A DNA stretch of 64,000 nucleotides from JALYOC01 sp036675345 (GTDB taxonomy: Bacteria > Myxococcota > Myxococcia > Myxococcales > Myxococcaceae): positions 23,886-87,885 of the forward strand of contig JAKFFE010000039.1 of the NCBI GenBank assembly GCA_036675345.1. The letters are read 5' to 3'. The notes beneath the pieces are model-generated. The model had not been told where the DNA came from. It searched no databases and saw only the letters and a program-made list of their open reading frames with translations. Position 1 is the stretch's first letter; each line of letters opens with the position of its first letter. The position numbers and the translations under genes were made by a program. Below are positions 8,789 through 17,015 of this stretch, one piece after another.

Positions 8789-10313
8789 TGCGGAAGTAGT
8801 CCTTGAGGGTGCAGCGCCGCTCGCGGGTAAAGGACACCGCGGTGGTCAGCCCCTCCCCGGTGGGAGAGGCGATGGTGAAGCTGGTGTAGCCCTCTCCGGT
8901 GAAGCCCAGCCCGGCGTAGGAGGGGCCGTTCTTGACGAAGATCGAGGTGTTGATCACCCGGGCCATCGCGTGCAGGTGGTCCAGGCTGGTGGAGTGCATG
9001 GTGGCGGTGTGGCCAAAGCCGTGCTCCGCCTGCACCGCCCCGGCGATCGCGTCCTCCACCGTGGGGACCCGCACCAGGCCGATCACCGGCATCAGCAATT
9101 CGGCCTGCACGAAGGGATGCATCGCATCCACCTCGGCGAACAGCAGCCGGGTCCCCTGGGGGACGCGGATCCCGGCGGCCTCGGCGATCTTGGCGGCGTC
9201 CTTGCCCACCCAGTCCTTGTTGGCGTGGCCCTCCACCACCACCAGCTTCTCCAGCCGGTTGATCGCCGGCCCGGTCACCTCGAAGGCGCCGTTGGCCACC
9301 ATGTGCTTCTTGAGGCGGTCGGCGATCTCCGCCACCGCGAAGACCTCCTTCTCCACGATGCACACGATGTTGTTGTCGAAGGACGCCCCGTTGACGATGT
9401 CCCGGGCCGCCTTCTCCACGTGCGCGGTCTCATCCACCACCGCCGGCGGGTTGCCCGGTCCGGCGGCGATCGCCCGCTTGCCGGAGTTCATCGCCGCCTT
9501 CACCACCGCCGGTCCGCCGGTGACCACCAGCAGGCGGACGTTCTTGTGCTTCATCAGCGCCTGGGCGGAGTCGATGGTCGGCTCGGCCATCGCGGTCAGC
9601 AGATTGGCCGGCCCGCTGGCCCGGACGATCGCCTCGTTCAGCTTCTCGATGAAGAAGGCGGAGGTCTTCTTGGCGCTGGGGTGGACGTTGAACACCACCG
9701 AGTTGCCGCCGGCCAGCATCCCGATCGCGTTGTTGATGATCGTCTCGGTGGGGTTGGTGGTGGGGGTGATCGAACCGATCACCCCGAACGCCGCCCGCTC
9801 CATGATCGCGATCCCGTGATCCCCGGAGAACGCGGTGGGACGCAGGATCTCGGTGCCCGGCGTCTTGTTGGCGCAGAGCAGGTTCTTCTGGATCTTGTCC
9901 TTGACGTTCCCCAGCCGGGTCTCGGCCACCGCCCGCTCCGCCAGCTCCGGGGCCAGCTCCCGGGTGACCTGGCGCATGGCCTCGATCACCTGGTTGCGGG
10001 TCTCCAGCGAGGTCTCCTGCCACTCCTCGTAGGCGGCCCGGGCGGCGACGGTGGCGGAGTCCAGATCCTCGAAGATCCCGGTCCCGCTGCGCGAGCGGTG
10101 CACCGCCGGCGCCCGAGCGTTGGCCCCGGGAATCTCCGGGAAGGTGCCGTACCGCTGCTCGGCGCCCCGCCGATCATCCACGTTTCCCTGGGGCGGCACC
10201 GCCGGGCGGTTCTCCGTCCGCGGCTCGCCGGTCAGCTCCGGGAGATCGCGGGACAGCTTCTGCACCACCTGGTCCACGATCGCGGTGATCTGCCGCTCGT
10301 TGAGGATCGCCAA
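8781..10313 (-). CDS. Microcompartment-associated CoA-acylating-type aldehyde dehydrogenase
   Basis: 510 residues. The ALDH catalytic domain (about 80-505) has the PduP/EutE-type active site DNNIVCIVEKE with Cys318, and the AAGPGNPPAVVDETA segment. These enzymes oxidise an aldehyde to acyl-CoA with NAD inside a protein shell. The first 22 residues (ILNERQITAIVDQVVQKL) form an amphipathic helix of the kind that targets cargo to shells, joined to the enzyme by a Pro/Arg-rich linker. The start is TTG at 10313 with a strong GGAGGACAC site; no ATG fits. It is the only recognisable enzyme in the operon: no diol dehydratase, aldolase, phosphotransacylase or alcohol dehydrogenase is adjacent, so the aldehyde source is unknown. 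Confidence 0.93.
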   Translation of the reverse strand: MAILNERQITAIVDQVVQKLSRDLPELTGEPRTENRPAVPPQGNVDDRRGAEQRYGTFPEIPGANARAPAVHRSRSGTGIFEDLDSATVAARAAYEEWQETSLETRNQVIEAMRQVTRELAPELAERAVAETRLGNVKDKIQKNLLCANKTPGTEILRPTAFSGDHGIAIMERAAFGVIGSITPTTNPTETIINNAIGMLAGGNSVVFNVHPSAKKTSAFFIEKLNEAIVRASGPANLLTAMAEPTIDSAQALMKHKNVRLLVVTGGPAVVKAAMNSGKRAIAAGPGNPPAVVDETAHVEKAARDIVNGASFDNNIVCIVEKEVFAVAEIADRLKKHMVANGAFEVTGPAINRLEKLVVVEGHANKDWVGKDAAKIAEAAGIRVPQGTRLLFAEVDAMHPFVQAELLMPVIGLVRVPTVEDAIAGAVQAEHGFGHTATMHSTSLDHLHAMARVINTSIFVKNGPSYAGLGFTGEGYTSFTIASPTGEGLTTAVSFTRERRCTLKDYFRIV

Positions 10314-10331
10314 TGTGTCCTCCGGCGCGTG

Positions 10332-10571
10332 CTAGCCCGGGCGGGGAAGCGCGCGGGGAGAGGGGTGACCCTCGTAATAGATGGACGCGTCCTGCTCGCC
10401 GTAGACCACCAGCACGCAGGCCTCCGCGTCTCGGAGCAGGGTCTCCGCCTTCAACTGCGCCCTGGCCATCAGGTCCGAGCGGCCCTTACCCGGCTTCCGC
10501 GAACCCTTGATCATCACTACCGGCATGCTGCGTTCGACCTTCCGGGTCGGAGAATCCGACCCCACGCTCAC
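10332..10571 (-). CDS. Small protein of unknown function within shell operon
   Basis: 79 residues starting at a GTG that overlaps the stop of the EutN/CcmL-like gene (GTGA); an inner ATG gives a 64-residue form beginning MPVVMIKGSRKPGKGRSDLM. The sequence is basic in the first half and ends with an apparent small beta segment (CVLVVYGEQDASIYYEG). It contains no BMC or EutN motif that I can see. Translational coupling on one side and a 19-nt gap to the aldehyde dehydrogenase on the other place it firmly in the operon. Possible roles include a cargo adaptor, an assembly factor or a shell-interacting peptide, all inference. Confidence 0.65.
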   Translation of the reverse strand: MSVGSDSPTRKVERSMPVVMIKGSRKPGKGRSDLMARAQLKAETLLRDAEACVLVVYGEQDASIYYEGHPSPRALPRPG

Positions 10572-10855
10572 TTCACGTACGTGAGCTTCCCGCCCACTTC
10601 CAGCTGGTCGACGATCGCCATGATCGTCGCATCCACCGGGCGGTCCTTCGTGACCTTCGTCTGCCGCGCCGAGGAACCCGACGCGTACAACACCACCTCG
10701 CCCACGCCTGCCCCGACCGCGTCGACGGCCACCACCAGCGAGGAGGTGGCCTTTCCCTCCGGGTCCATTCCCCGCACGATCATCATCCGGAGCCCCTCCA
10801 GCTCGGGCTCCTTGCGCGTGGCGACCACGGTTCCGACGATCTTGCCAAGTTGCAT
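10568..10855 (-). CDS. EutN/CcmL-type pentameric shell vertex protein (BMC-P)
   Basis: 95 residues starting MQLGKIVGTVVATRKEPELE, the classic opening of the EutN/CcmL family, followed by the conserved LVVAVDAVGAGVGEVVLYASGSSAR segment and a DATIMAIVD ending. Pentamers of this fold cap the twelve vertices of bacterial microcompartments. A single vertex gene is present in this operon, so this pentamer must serve alone unless others lie outside the window. It lies 12 nt downstream of the hexameric shell gene. Confidence 0.93.
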   Translation of the reverse strand: MQLGKIVGTVVATRKEPELEGLRMMIVRGMDPEGKATSSLVVAVDAVGAGVGEVVLYASGSSARQTKVTKDRPVDATIMAIVDQLEVGGKLTYVK

Positions 10856-10867
10856 GGGAAGGGGAGC

Positions 10868-11176
10868 TTAGCTCTCGCCCAGCTCGGCCTTGGCCTTCTG
10901 GCTGCGGCCCAGGGGCAGGGCCAGCTCGATGTTGGCGTGCGGGCGCGGAATCACGTGCACCGACACCAGCTCGCCCACCCGCTCGGCGGCGCGGGACCCG
11001 GCCTCGGTGGCGGCCTTCACCGCCGCCACGTCACCCCGGACGATCGCGGTCACATAGCCCCCGCCGATCTTCTCGTAGCCCACCAGTTCGACCTTGGCGG
11101 CCTTCACCATGGCGTCGGCGGCCTCGACCATTCCGACGAAGCCCTTCGTTTCAATCAATCCGAGCGCATCAGCCAT
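10868..11176 (-). CDS. Hexameric microcompartment shell protein (BMC-H)
   Basis: 102 residues, one BMC domain: ALGLIETKGFVGMVEAADAM, then YEKIGGGYVTAIVRGDVAAVKAA and VSVHVIPRPH, all hallmark positions of PduA/CsoS1-like hexamers that make up most of the shell facets. The pore-lining loop appears to read KIGGG. The sequence is nearly canonical and resembles the BMC-H of Haliangium ochraceum. It is the second gene of the operon, 34 nt after the first BMC-T, and the only hexamer gene here. Confidence 0.95.
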   Translation of the reverse strand: MADALGLIETKGFVGMVEAADAMVKAAKVELVGYEKIGGGYVTAIVRGDVAAVKAATEAGSRAAERVGELVSVHVIPRPHANIELALPLGRSQKAKAELGES

Positions 11177-11210
11177 CGTTGCGTACCGTCCTTCCGAAAG
11201 TCGTTACTGC

Positions 11211-11849
11211 CTAATCCTTCTTGCCGGGCCCGGACTCTTTGCCGGTCACCGACTGGAGCGCCGCCACCGCGGCCTGCGCCGCCGCGTCGATCTCCGCCTC
11301 GCTGCCGCACATATAGAGCCGACCGTAGGCGCCGTAGGGCGTCACGTCGACCAGGCGGACATCCGCGGCCTTCTCTGCCTCGTTGGCGGCCAGGGCGGCG
11401 TACGCCGCGGGCTCGCACTCCAGGATGAACAGGGACTGGCCGGGTTCGATCATCGAACCGAAGCGGATCTTGTCCAGGATCATCGCGTGCATCGGCTCGA
11501 TGGCGCGGATGATCGTGTTCGAGACCAGCTTGGGCTTGATCCGATCCTCCTCCTTCACCCCGAGGGCGCGGAGGATCTCATCGCCAGCGCTGCGGACCTC
11601 GCCCTTGTCCTCGCTGTGGACCTCGAGCATCCCGTAGGCGCGCTCGACGACGAGGGTGGCGGGCTGCACGCTGGTCTGCTTGAGCGCCACGTCGATCAGC
11701 CCGTGGATCGCCATTCCAGGCGCGATCTCCACGAACAGCGAGGCGACCCCCGGGACAGGGAAGTATCCCCGGCACGTGGTGCAGATGTGAGCGGCGAGCT
11801 GCGGCTGGAGGGAATCCAGGAAGACGTACGTCCGGAGCGACGTGGCCAA
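11211..11849 (-). CDS. Tandem-domain microcompartment shell protein (BMC-T, second type)
   Basis: 212 residues, first gene of the operon. It opens MATSLRTYVFLDSLQPQLAA and contains GYFPVPGVASLFVEIAPGM, a layout shared with the second and third BMC-T of Haliangium, which are circularly permuted and can stack into double-layered pores. The second BMC unit runs about 110-205 (TIIRAIEPMHAMILDKIRFG, then SLFILECEPAAYAALAA). Unlike the homologue I remember, it has a CxxC pair at residues 23-26 (ICTTCRG) near the N-terminal helix. A divergent region of 98 bp separates it from the envelope protein gene at 11948. Confidence 0.9.
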   Translation of the reverse strand: MATSLRTYVFLDSLQPQLAAHICTTCRGYFPVPGVASLFVEIAPGMAIHGLIDVALKQTSVQPATLVVERAYGMLEVHSEDKGEVRSAGDEILRALGVKEEDRIKPKLVSNTIIRAIEPMHAMILDKIRFGSMIEPGQSLFILECEPAAYAALAANEAEKAADVRLVDVTPYGAYGRLYMCGSEAEIDAAAQAAVAALQSVTGKESGPGKKD

Positions 11850-11886
11850 GCTTTTGCCCCCTCCCAGGAGCGAACACAGAACCGGT

Positions 11887-11916
11887 CGTATACCGAACGC
11901 AACGGTTGATTGACAA
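11887..11916 (-). promoter_or_regulatory. Candidate promoter of the microcompartment operon
   Basis: On the minus strand TTGTCA (5 of 6 to the -35 consensus), an 18-nt spacer and TATACG as -10. The inferred start is about 30 nt upstream of the first shell gene. The same region on the plus strand contains TTGACA at 11910, which may serve the divergent gene. Confidence 0.45.
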
Positions 11917-11947
11917 GCGCGGCGTTGGAAGTGACAAGGCGCGCCCC

Positions 11948-12595
11948 ATGCGCCGCCTGTGGATCCTGCTCTTTGGCCTGATGGTTCCCGCCGCCTCCGT
12001 CCTCGCCCAGGAGACGGACGCGTCGGAGGAGACCGCGGAGGTGGAGGAGAAGGTCACCCCGCTACAGGTCCCGGTGTACCTGCCCCGGGCCGCGTTCCTG
12101 GGCGCCTATGGCAATGATGGAGCGCTCTCTCCCCAGCTGCGGCTGCAGTGGCAGCACACCTTGATCCAGAAGAACCGCGACGCCTTCGTGGCCTATCTGG
12201 AGGGCGGGGGCGGGTTCGGGCTCTCCCTGCCCAACAACCTGCTCCCCTACGCCAACGGGCGGATGAGCTCCCTCTACCAGCACGTGGCGCTGATCGGTCT
12301 GGGCTACAACGCGGTCTACGGTGACGGGTGGGCCTGGGGGTTCCAGGTGCTGACTGGGGCCAAGTGGTACGGAGGCAACTTCACCGACCCCGAGGTCCCC
12401 GACGAGCGGCGGCTGGGGGGCACCGTGGAGGGCCGGGCGAACTTCGGGCTCAACATCGGCCCGGTGCGGCTGATGGCCTCCGCCGGTTGGGCCCAGCTGT
12501 GGGTGGTGCCCCGGAGCTCGGTCTCGGCCAAGTACGTGGGCGGTCCGATCTTCGGGGTGTACATCGACTGGCGCCCGGTCGTTTTCGTCCCCTGA
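11948..12595 (+). CDS. Exported, probably outer-membrane beta-barrel-like protein, unknown
   Basis: 215 residues. A clear signal peptide (MRRLWILLFGLMVPAASVLA) ends before QETDASEE. The mature part is rich in Gly, Tyr and Trp with alternating hydrophobic strands (QLRLQWQHTLIQKNRDAF, GWAWGFQVLTGAKWYGG, IFGVYIDWRPVVFVP at the C-terminus), as in small outer-membrane barrels. I cannot name the family. It is divergent from the microcompartment operon, so shared regulation is possible but unproven. Confidence 0.7.
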   Translation: MRRLWILLFGLMVPAASVLAQETDASEETAEVEEKVTPLQVPVYLPRAAFLGAYGNDGALSPQLRLQWQHTLIQKNRDAFVAYLEGGGGFGLSLPNNLLPYANGRMSSLYQHVALIGLGYNAVYGDGWAWGFQVLTGAKWYGGNFTDPEVPDERRLGGTVEGRANFGLNIGPVRLMASAGWAQLWVVPRSSVSAKYVGGPIFGVYIDWRPVVFVP

Positions 12596-12671
12596 GTCGC
12601 TTTCTACAGTCTTGCGCCCTCTTGGCGCCGCCGCCTAAGTTGTAACCCTCCGACACACACGGGAGCATGCG

Positions 12672-13943
12672 TTGTCTCTGACCGCAGAAGCGTACGGCCT
12701 CACGGATGTTGGTCGGAAGCGCCAGCACAACGAAGACGCCATGTTGGTGGATGCCGCCCTGGGCCTCTACGTGGTGGCCGACGGCATGGGCGGGCACGCG
12801 GCCGGCGAAGTGGCCAGCGCGCGCGCCACCGAGGTGGTCCGTCAGCATGTGATGACCAACCGTCCGGTCCTCAAGGAGCTGGCGGCCAACCCCACCCAGG
12901 CCAACCGCAGCTCCGGCGCGGCCCTGGTGGAAGTCGCGGTGCAGCGGGCCTGCGCGGACATCTACCGGATGGCGGCGGCGGACGCGGCCAAGAGGGGGAT
13001 GGGGACCACCTTCGTGTGTCTGGTGATCGCCGGCAGCAAGGGCGTGATCGGCCACGTGGGCGACTCGCGGGTGTACCTGATCCGCAACGGCCAGTGTCAC
13101 CGGCTGACCGAGGATCACACCCTGGTCGCGGCGCAGCTGAAGGCCGGGACGATCAACAAGGAGCAGGCGGCCACCTCCCAGTACCGCAACGTGATCACCC
13201 GCGCGGTGGGGATCCAGGAGTCGGTGCAGGTGGACACCCTGATCGTGGACCTGCTGCCCGGGGACACCTTCATCCTCTGTTCGGATGGCCTCCACGGGTA
13301 CCTCCAGGACGAGGAGGTGGCGCCGATCGCCGCCGCGGTGGCGCTCAAGGAGCTGCCCAAGAAGTTCATCGCCCTGGCCAACGAGCGCGGCGGCAAGGAC
13401 AACATCACCACGGTGGTGGTGGCGATCTCCGGCGACGCGGTCTCCGCCGAGGAGTCCGCCGAGGCCCAGTCGCGGATGGAGGCGCTGCGGAAGATCCCGC
13501 TCTTCCGTCACCTGACCTACAAGGAGCAGACCGCGGTCCTCTCCATTGCCACCACCCGCACCTACCCGGGAGGCCGGGAGATCGTGGTGGAGGGCCAGCC
13601 GGGCGAGGAGCTGTTCGTGGTGATCCGCGGACGGGTGGCGATCGAGAAGGGCGGAGTGGAGATCGCCGAGCTGCGCGCCGGCGGTCACTTCGGAGAGATG
13701 GGGCTGATCGACAATGCCCCCCGGTCCGCCACCGTGCGCGCCGCCGAACCCACCCGGGTGATGGTGATCTCCCGCTCGGACCTGATGAATCTGATGAAGC
13801 GGGAGTCGATCCTGGCGGTGAAGCTGCTGTGGAGCTTCGTCCAGGTGCTCTCCGACCGGCTGCGGGCCACCAACTCGGAGCTCTCCGAGGCGCGGCAGGA
13901 GCTGGCGGTGGCCCAGGCCATCCAGCCCTTCGCCGAGGAGTAG
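12672..13943 (+). CDS. PP2C-family phosphatase fused to cyclic-nucleotide-binding domain
   Basis: 423 residues from a TTG start at 12672; the only nearby ATG reads into a stop within five codons. Residues 1-255 form a PPM/PP2C serine/threonine phosphatase: RQHNEDAML, VVADGMGGHAAGE, GDSRVYLIRNG, SDGLHGYL and DNITTVVVAI contain the metal-binding aspartates. Residues about 275-395 form a cNMP-binding fold with phosphate cassette FGEMGLIDNAPRSATV, including the Glu and Arg that hold cyclic nucleotide. This predicts a phosphatase reversing Ser/Thr kinase signals under cAMP or cGMP control. The substrate kinase is not adjacent. Confidence 0.93.
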   Translation: MSLTAEAYGLTDVGRKRQHNEDAMLVDAALGLYVVADGMGGHAAGEVASARATEVVRQHVMTNRPVLKELAANPTQANRSSGAALVEVAVQRACADIYRMAAADAAKRGMGTTFVCLVIAGSKGVIGHVGDSRVYLIRNGQCHRLTEDHTLVAAQLKAGTINKEQAATSQYRNVITRAVGIQESVQVDTLIVDLLPGDTFILCSDGLHGYLQDEEVAPIAAAVALKELPKKFIALANERGGKDNITTVVVAISGDAVSAEESAEAQSRMEALRKIPLFRHLTYKEQTAVLSIATTRTYPGGREIVVEGQPGEELFVVIRGRVAIEKGGVEIAELRAGGHFGEMGLIDNAPRSATVRAAEPTRVMVISRSDLMNLMKRESILAVKLLWSFVQVLSDRLRATNSELSEARQELAVAQAIQPFAEE

Positions 13944-14022
13944 GGGAAGCAAACATCTCGTCAAGCGGTTGGAACCTCCGCTTCGGGAGCAGTGTCTGCC
14001 CCGCGGTCCTTGAGGAGGGCGG

Positions 14023-16944
14023 TTGCGCGCGCGCTGGGCAGTCCCGCTGAGCCTGTTGTCCCTGGTGCTGGGGGTCGCGCTCGTTTGCCCTGGAGGCGAG
14101 GGGGCTGACCTGCCCGTGGCGGAGTCCGACCCTGCCGCGGACGCCGCCCCGCTGCTCCGCGAGGAGGACCTGTTCACCACCGGGGAGGACGCCCTGACCC
14201 TGGAGGGGAGGGTGGTGGATCCGGCCGGCGCGCCGGTGGCGAACGCCGAGGTGTCGCTGTCCGCCTCCGCGGAGGAGGCCGCCTTGGAGTCGCGCTGTCC
14301 GCACTGTGGCCTGGCCAGGAAGAGCTGCCTCGCAGCGGCCTCCTTCGAGCAGGTGGCCCACGCCTGGGAGGGAGAGACGCCCGCGGCGCTGCTGCGTACC
14401 CGCACCGGGAGCGATGGCCGGTTCCGCTTCCAGGGGCTGCGCCGGGTCAGCTTCGCGGTGTGGGCGCAGGCGGACGGGTTCGGCGAAGGGGTGCGCGAAC
14501 GGGCCGCCCCGGGCGAGCCCCTGGAGCTGCGGCTGACCCCGGCGCGGGTGCTGGGCGGCAGGGTGGTGGACGAGGAGGGCCGGGGCCTCGCCGGAGCCCG
14601 GATCGTCGCCCGCTCCCGGATCCCGGTGCGCTACTTCGCCCAGTCCGGGGCCGACGGCAGCTTCGCGCTGACGGTGGGCGACGGGCCCTTCTACCTGGTG
14701 GCGGACGCCCCGGGCCGGGTGGCCGCCGGGCGCAACCAGGTCTCGGTGGGCACCGGGGCGGTGGAGCTGGTGTTGCCCAGGGAGCGCACCCTGGAGGTGG
14801 TGGTCACCCGGGGCGGGGCTCCGGCGGACGCGGCGATCCGGGTGGTGGGCGACCACCTGGAGCAGCTGGCCCAAACCGAGGGCGGCTATCTGAAGCTGAC
14901 CGGGCTGGCTCCGGGGACGCTGAACGTCTTCGCCTCGGCGGGGACCCTGGCGGCCACCGCCCACGTGGAGCTCCGGCGGCCCTCCACCCGCGCCGAGCTG
15001 GTGCTGGGAGCGGGAGGAACCCTGGCGGTGACCGTGCTGGATCCGGCCGGGCAACCAGTGCCCCAGCCCCGGCTGACCCTGCAGGCGCATCAGCAGGTGG
15101 TGGCCGAGGTCCAGGCCGCCACCGGCGAGCGGGTGCTGCTGGGGCCGGTGCCCCACGGCGCCTATGGACTGACCGTCCGGGCTCCCGGCTTCTCCGACCA
15201 CCAGGTGGAGGTGCAGCTGGAGGGGGGAGAGCGGACCTTGGATGTGGTGCTGGAGCCGGGCGCGGTGGTCAGCGGCCGGGTGGTGGACGAGTACGGCCGG
15301 CCCGCGGGCGGGGTGATCGTCAACGTCTCCCCCACCGGCGAGGGCGAGACCACCGGTCCGGACGGGCGCTTTGCGATCACCCTCCCGATGCCGGGGGTGT
15401 ACGAGCTCAACGCCCACCATTCCGACTGGGGGGGCACCGACGCCAAGGTCACCGCGCCGGCGGATGGGGTGGAGCTGGCGCTGCAGTCCAAGGCCGGGGT
15501 CCGGGCGGTGATCACCTCAGGCGGGCTGCCCCTGGAGGGCGGAGCGGTGTTGATGCGCGGGGGAGAGGACGTGTTCTTCAGCGATCGGCCCTCGGGCGCG
15601 GACGGGGTGGCGCTGATGCGGGGGTTGCCTCCCGGCGAGTACCTGGTGGGCGTCACCCACCCGGACCACCTGCCGTCTGCGTTCCAGCGGGTGGTGCTCC
15701 CGGAGGGACAGACGGTGGAGGTGCCCTTCGCGCTCTCTCCCGGCGCCCGGATCGGGGGGCAGATCCGCGACGAGCAGGGCCGTCCGATCCCGGGGGTGGC
15801 GGTGATCGCCCTGGGCCACAACACGGTGGGCGGCGAGCCTTCGACCACCACCGGAGAGGGGCGGTTCTCGGTGGGGCCGCTGCGCCCGGACCGGAACTAC
15901 CGGCTGCAGATCACCCATCCCGACTACCAGACCCCGCCGGTGGTGACCGCCCGGGCCGACGGGCCTGCGCTGGAGATCACCCTGCAGGGCAAGCAGCGCT
16001 TCCTGGGCAAGGTGGTGGGCAAGGGCCAGGGCCCGGTCCCGCGCTTCACCGTGGACCAGCAGGAGTTCACCGCCCCGGATGGACGCTTCGAGGCGATGCT
16101 GGCCGCCGAGCAGGGGCAGGTGACCTTCGTGGTCAGCGCGCCCGGCTACGTGGCCCAGGCCTTCACCCTCCCGGCCCAGCCGCAGCTGGGGACGCTGGAG
16201 CTGGATCCCAGCCCCCGGATCAGCGGGCGGGTGGTGGATCCGTCTGGCGCACCGGTGGCCGACGCCCAGGTGGGCTGCGAGCTGTGCGACTCCGGAGCGC
16301 TGACCCGCGAGGACGGCCGCTTCCAGCTCGCCGCCGCCGGCGATGGTGAGTTCGAGGTCACCGCCCGCAAGGGAAACCAGGCGGTGACCGTGCGCACCCG
16401 CCCCGGCGAGCCGCTGATCCTCCAGCTTCAAAACGGCGCCACCGCCCGGGTCCGGGTGTTCGACGCGCTGGGGAATCCGGCGGCGGGGGAGGCGGTCGAA
16501 GCCTCGGATCAACAGGGCGGTTCGCGCACCCTGGTCACCGGCCCCGACGGCAGCGCCCAGGCCTCCTTCCCGCCTGGGCAATACTTCTTCCAGCTCACCC
16601 GGCAGACCCAGGCGGCGCTGCGGCTGAGGGTGGAGGAGAGCACCCAGGAGATCGTGCTCGGGGCGGCGCCCGGTACCGGATCGCTCCAGGTGCAGGTGGC
16701 CGGGCACGGCTTCGTGGTGTGGGTGGTGCCCGGGCACCACGAGTCGGTGGCCGATCCCCAGCAGCAGTTCCTGGCCGCTCCCCGCGCCTACGTGGCGCAG
16801 TACGTCCGCAACCAGGTGGTGTTCACCGGTCTGCCGCCGGGCGAGTACACGGTGGTCGCCACCCCGGGCTACCGCAGCGCTGGCTCGCTGCGGATCGGGC
16901 ATGCCCAGGTGACCGTGGGGCAGACTGTGCTGAACCTCCGCTAG
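14023..16944 (+). CDS. Large exported protein of carboxypeptidase-regulatory-like (Ig-fold) repeats
   Basis: 973 residues from a TTG start preceded by GAGGAGGGCGG. A signal peptide covers about residues 1-28. The rest is a chain of some nine to ten beta-sandwich repeats of 80-100 residues with the recurring pattern G-x-V-V-D-x-x-G-x-P-V-x-x-A (for example GRVVDPAGAPVANAEV, GRVVDEYGRPAGGVIV, GQIRDEQGRPIPGVAV), typical of CarboxypepD_reg-like domains. No enzyme domain is visible. An insert in the first repeat holds RCPHCGLARKSC (Cys92, 95, 102), possibly metal-binding or disulfide-forming. The likely role is cell-surface adhesion or scaffolding; function is not known. Confidence 0.85.
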   Translation: MRARWAVPLSLLSLVLGVALVCPGGEGADLPVAESDPAADAAPLLREEDLFTTGEDALTLEGRVVDPAGAPVANAEVSLSASAEEAALESRCPHCGLARKSCLAAASFEQVAHAWEGETPAALLRTRTGSDGRFRFQGLRRVSFAVWAQADGFGEGVRERAAPGEPLELRLTPARVLGGRVVDEEGRGLAGARIVARSRIPVRYFAQSGADGSFALTVGDGPFYLVADAPGRVAAGRNQVSVGTGAVELVLPRERTLEVVVTRGGAPADAAIRVVGDHLEQLAQTEGGYLKLTGLAPGTLNVFASAGTLAATAHVELRRPSTRAELVLGAGGTLAVTVLDPAGQPVPQPRLTLQAHQQVVAEVQAATGERVLLGPVPHGAYGLTVRAPGFSDHQVEVQLEGGERTLDVVLEPGAVVSGRVVDEYGRPAGGVIVNVSPTGEGETTGPDGRFAITLPMPGVYELNAHHSDWGGTDAKVTAPADGVELALQSKAGVRAVITSGGLPLEGGAVLMRGGEDVFFSDRPSGADGVALMRGLPPGEYLVGVTHPDHLPSAFQRVVLPEGQTVEVPFALSPGARIGGQIRDEQGRPIPGVAVIALGHNTVGGEPSTTTGEGRFSVGPLRPDRNYRLQITHPDYQTPPVVTARADGPALEITLQGKQRFLGKVVGKGQGPVPRFTVDQQEFTAPDGRFEAMLAAEQGQVTFVVSAPGYVAQAFTLPAQPQLGTLELDPSPRISGRVVDPSGAPVADAQVGCELCDSGALTREDGRFQLAAAGDGEFEVTARKGNQAVTVRTRPGEPLILQLQNGATARVRVFDALGNPAAGEAVEASDQQGGSRTLVTGPDGSAQASFPPGQYFFQLTRQTQAALRLRVEESTQEIVLGAAPGTGSLQVQVAGHGFVVWVVPGHHESVADPQQQFLAAPRAYVAQYVRNQVVFTGLPPGEYTVVATPGYRSAGSLRIGHAQVTVGQTVLNLR

Positions 16945-17015
16945 ATCGATCTGGGGCGAGGTCCCGCCTCGGGCGGCGGCCCCCTGTCTCGATCACCCGT
17001 GGCCCCTCTGGTTCC

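Noticed and set aside
8517..10871. Plus-strand 784-codon open frame opposite the microcompartment operon
   Set aside because: Shadow of the aldehyde dehydrogenase and shell genes; composition is His/Gly/Arg-rich and no motif is present.
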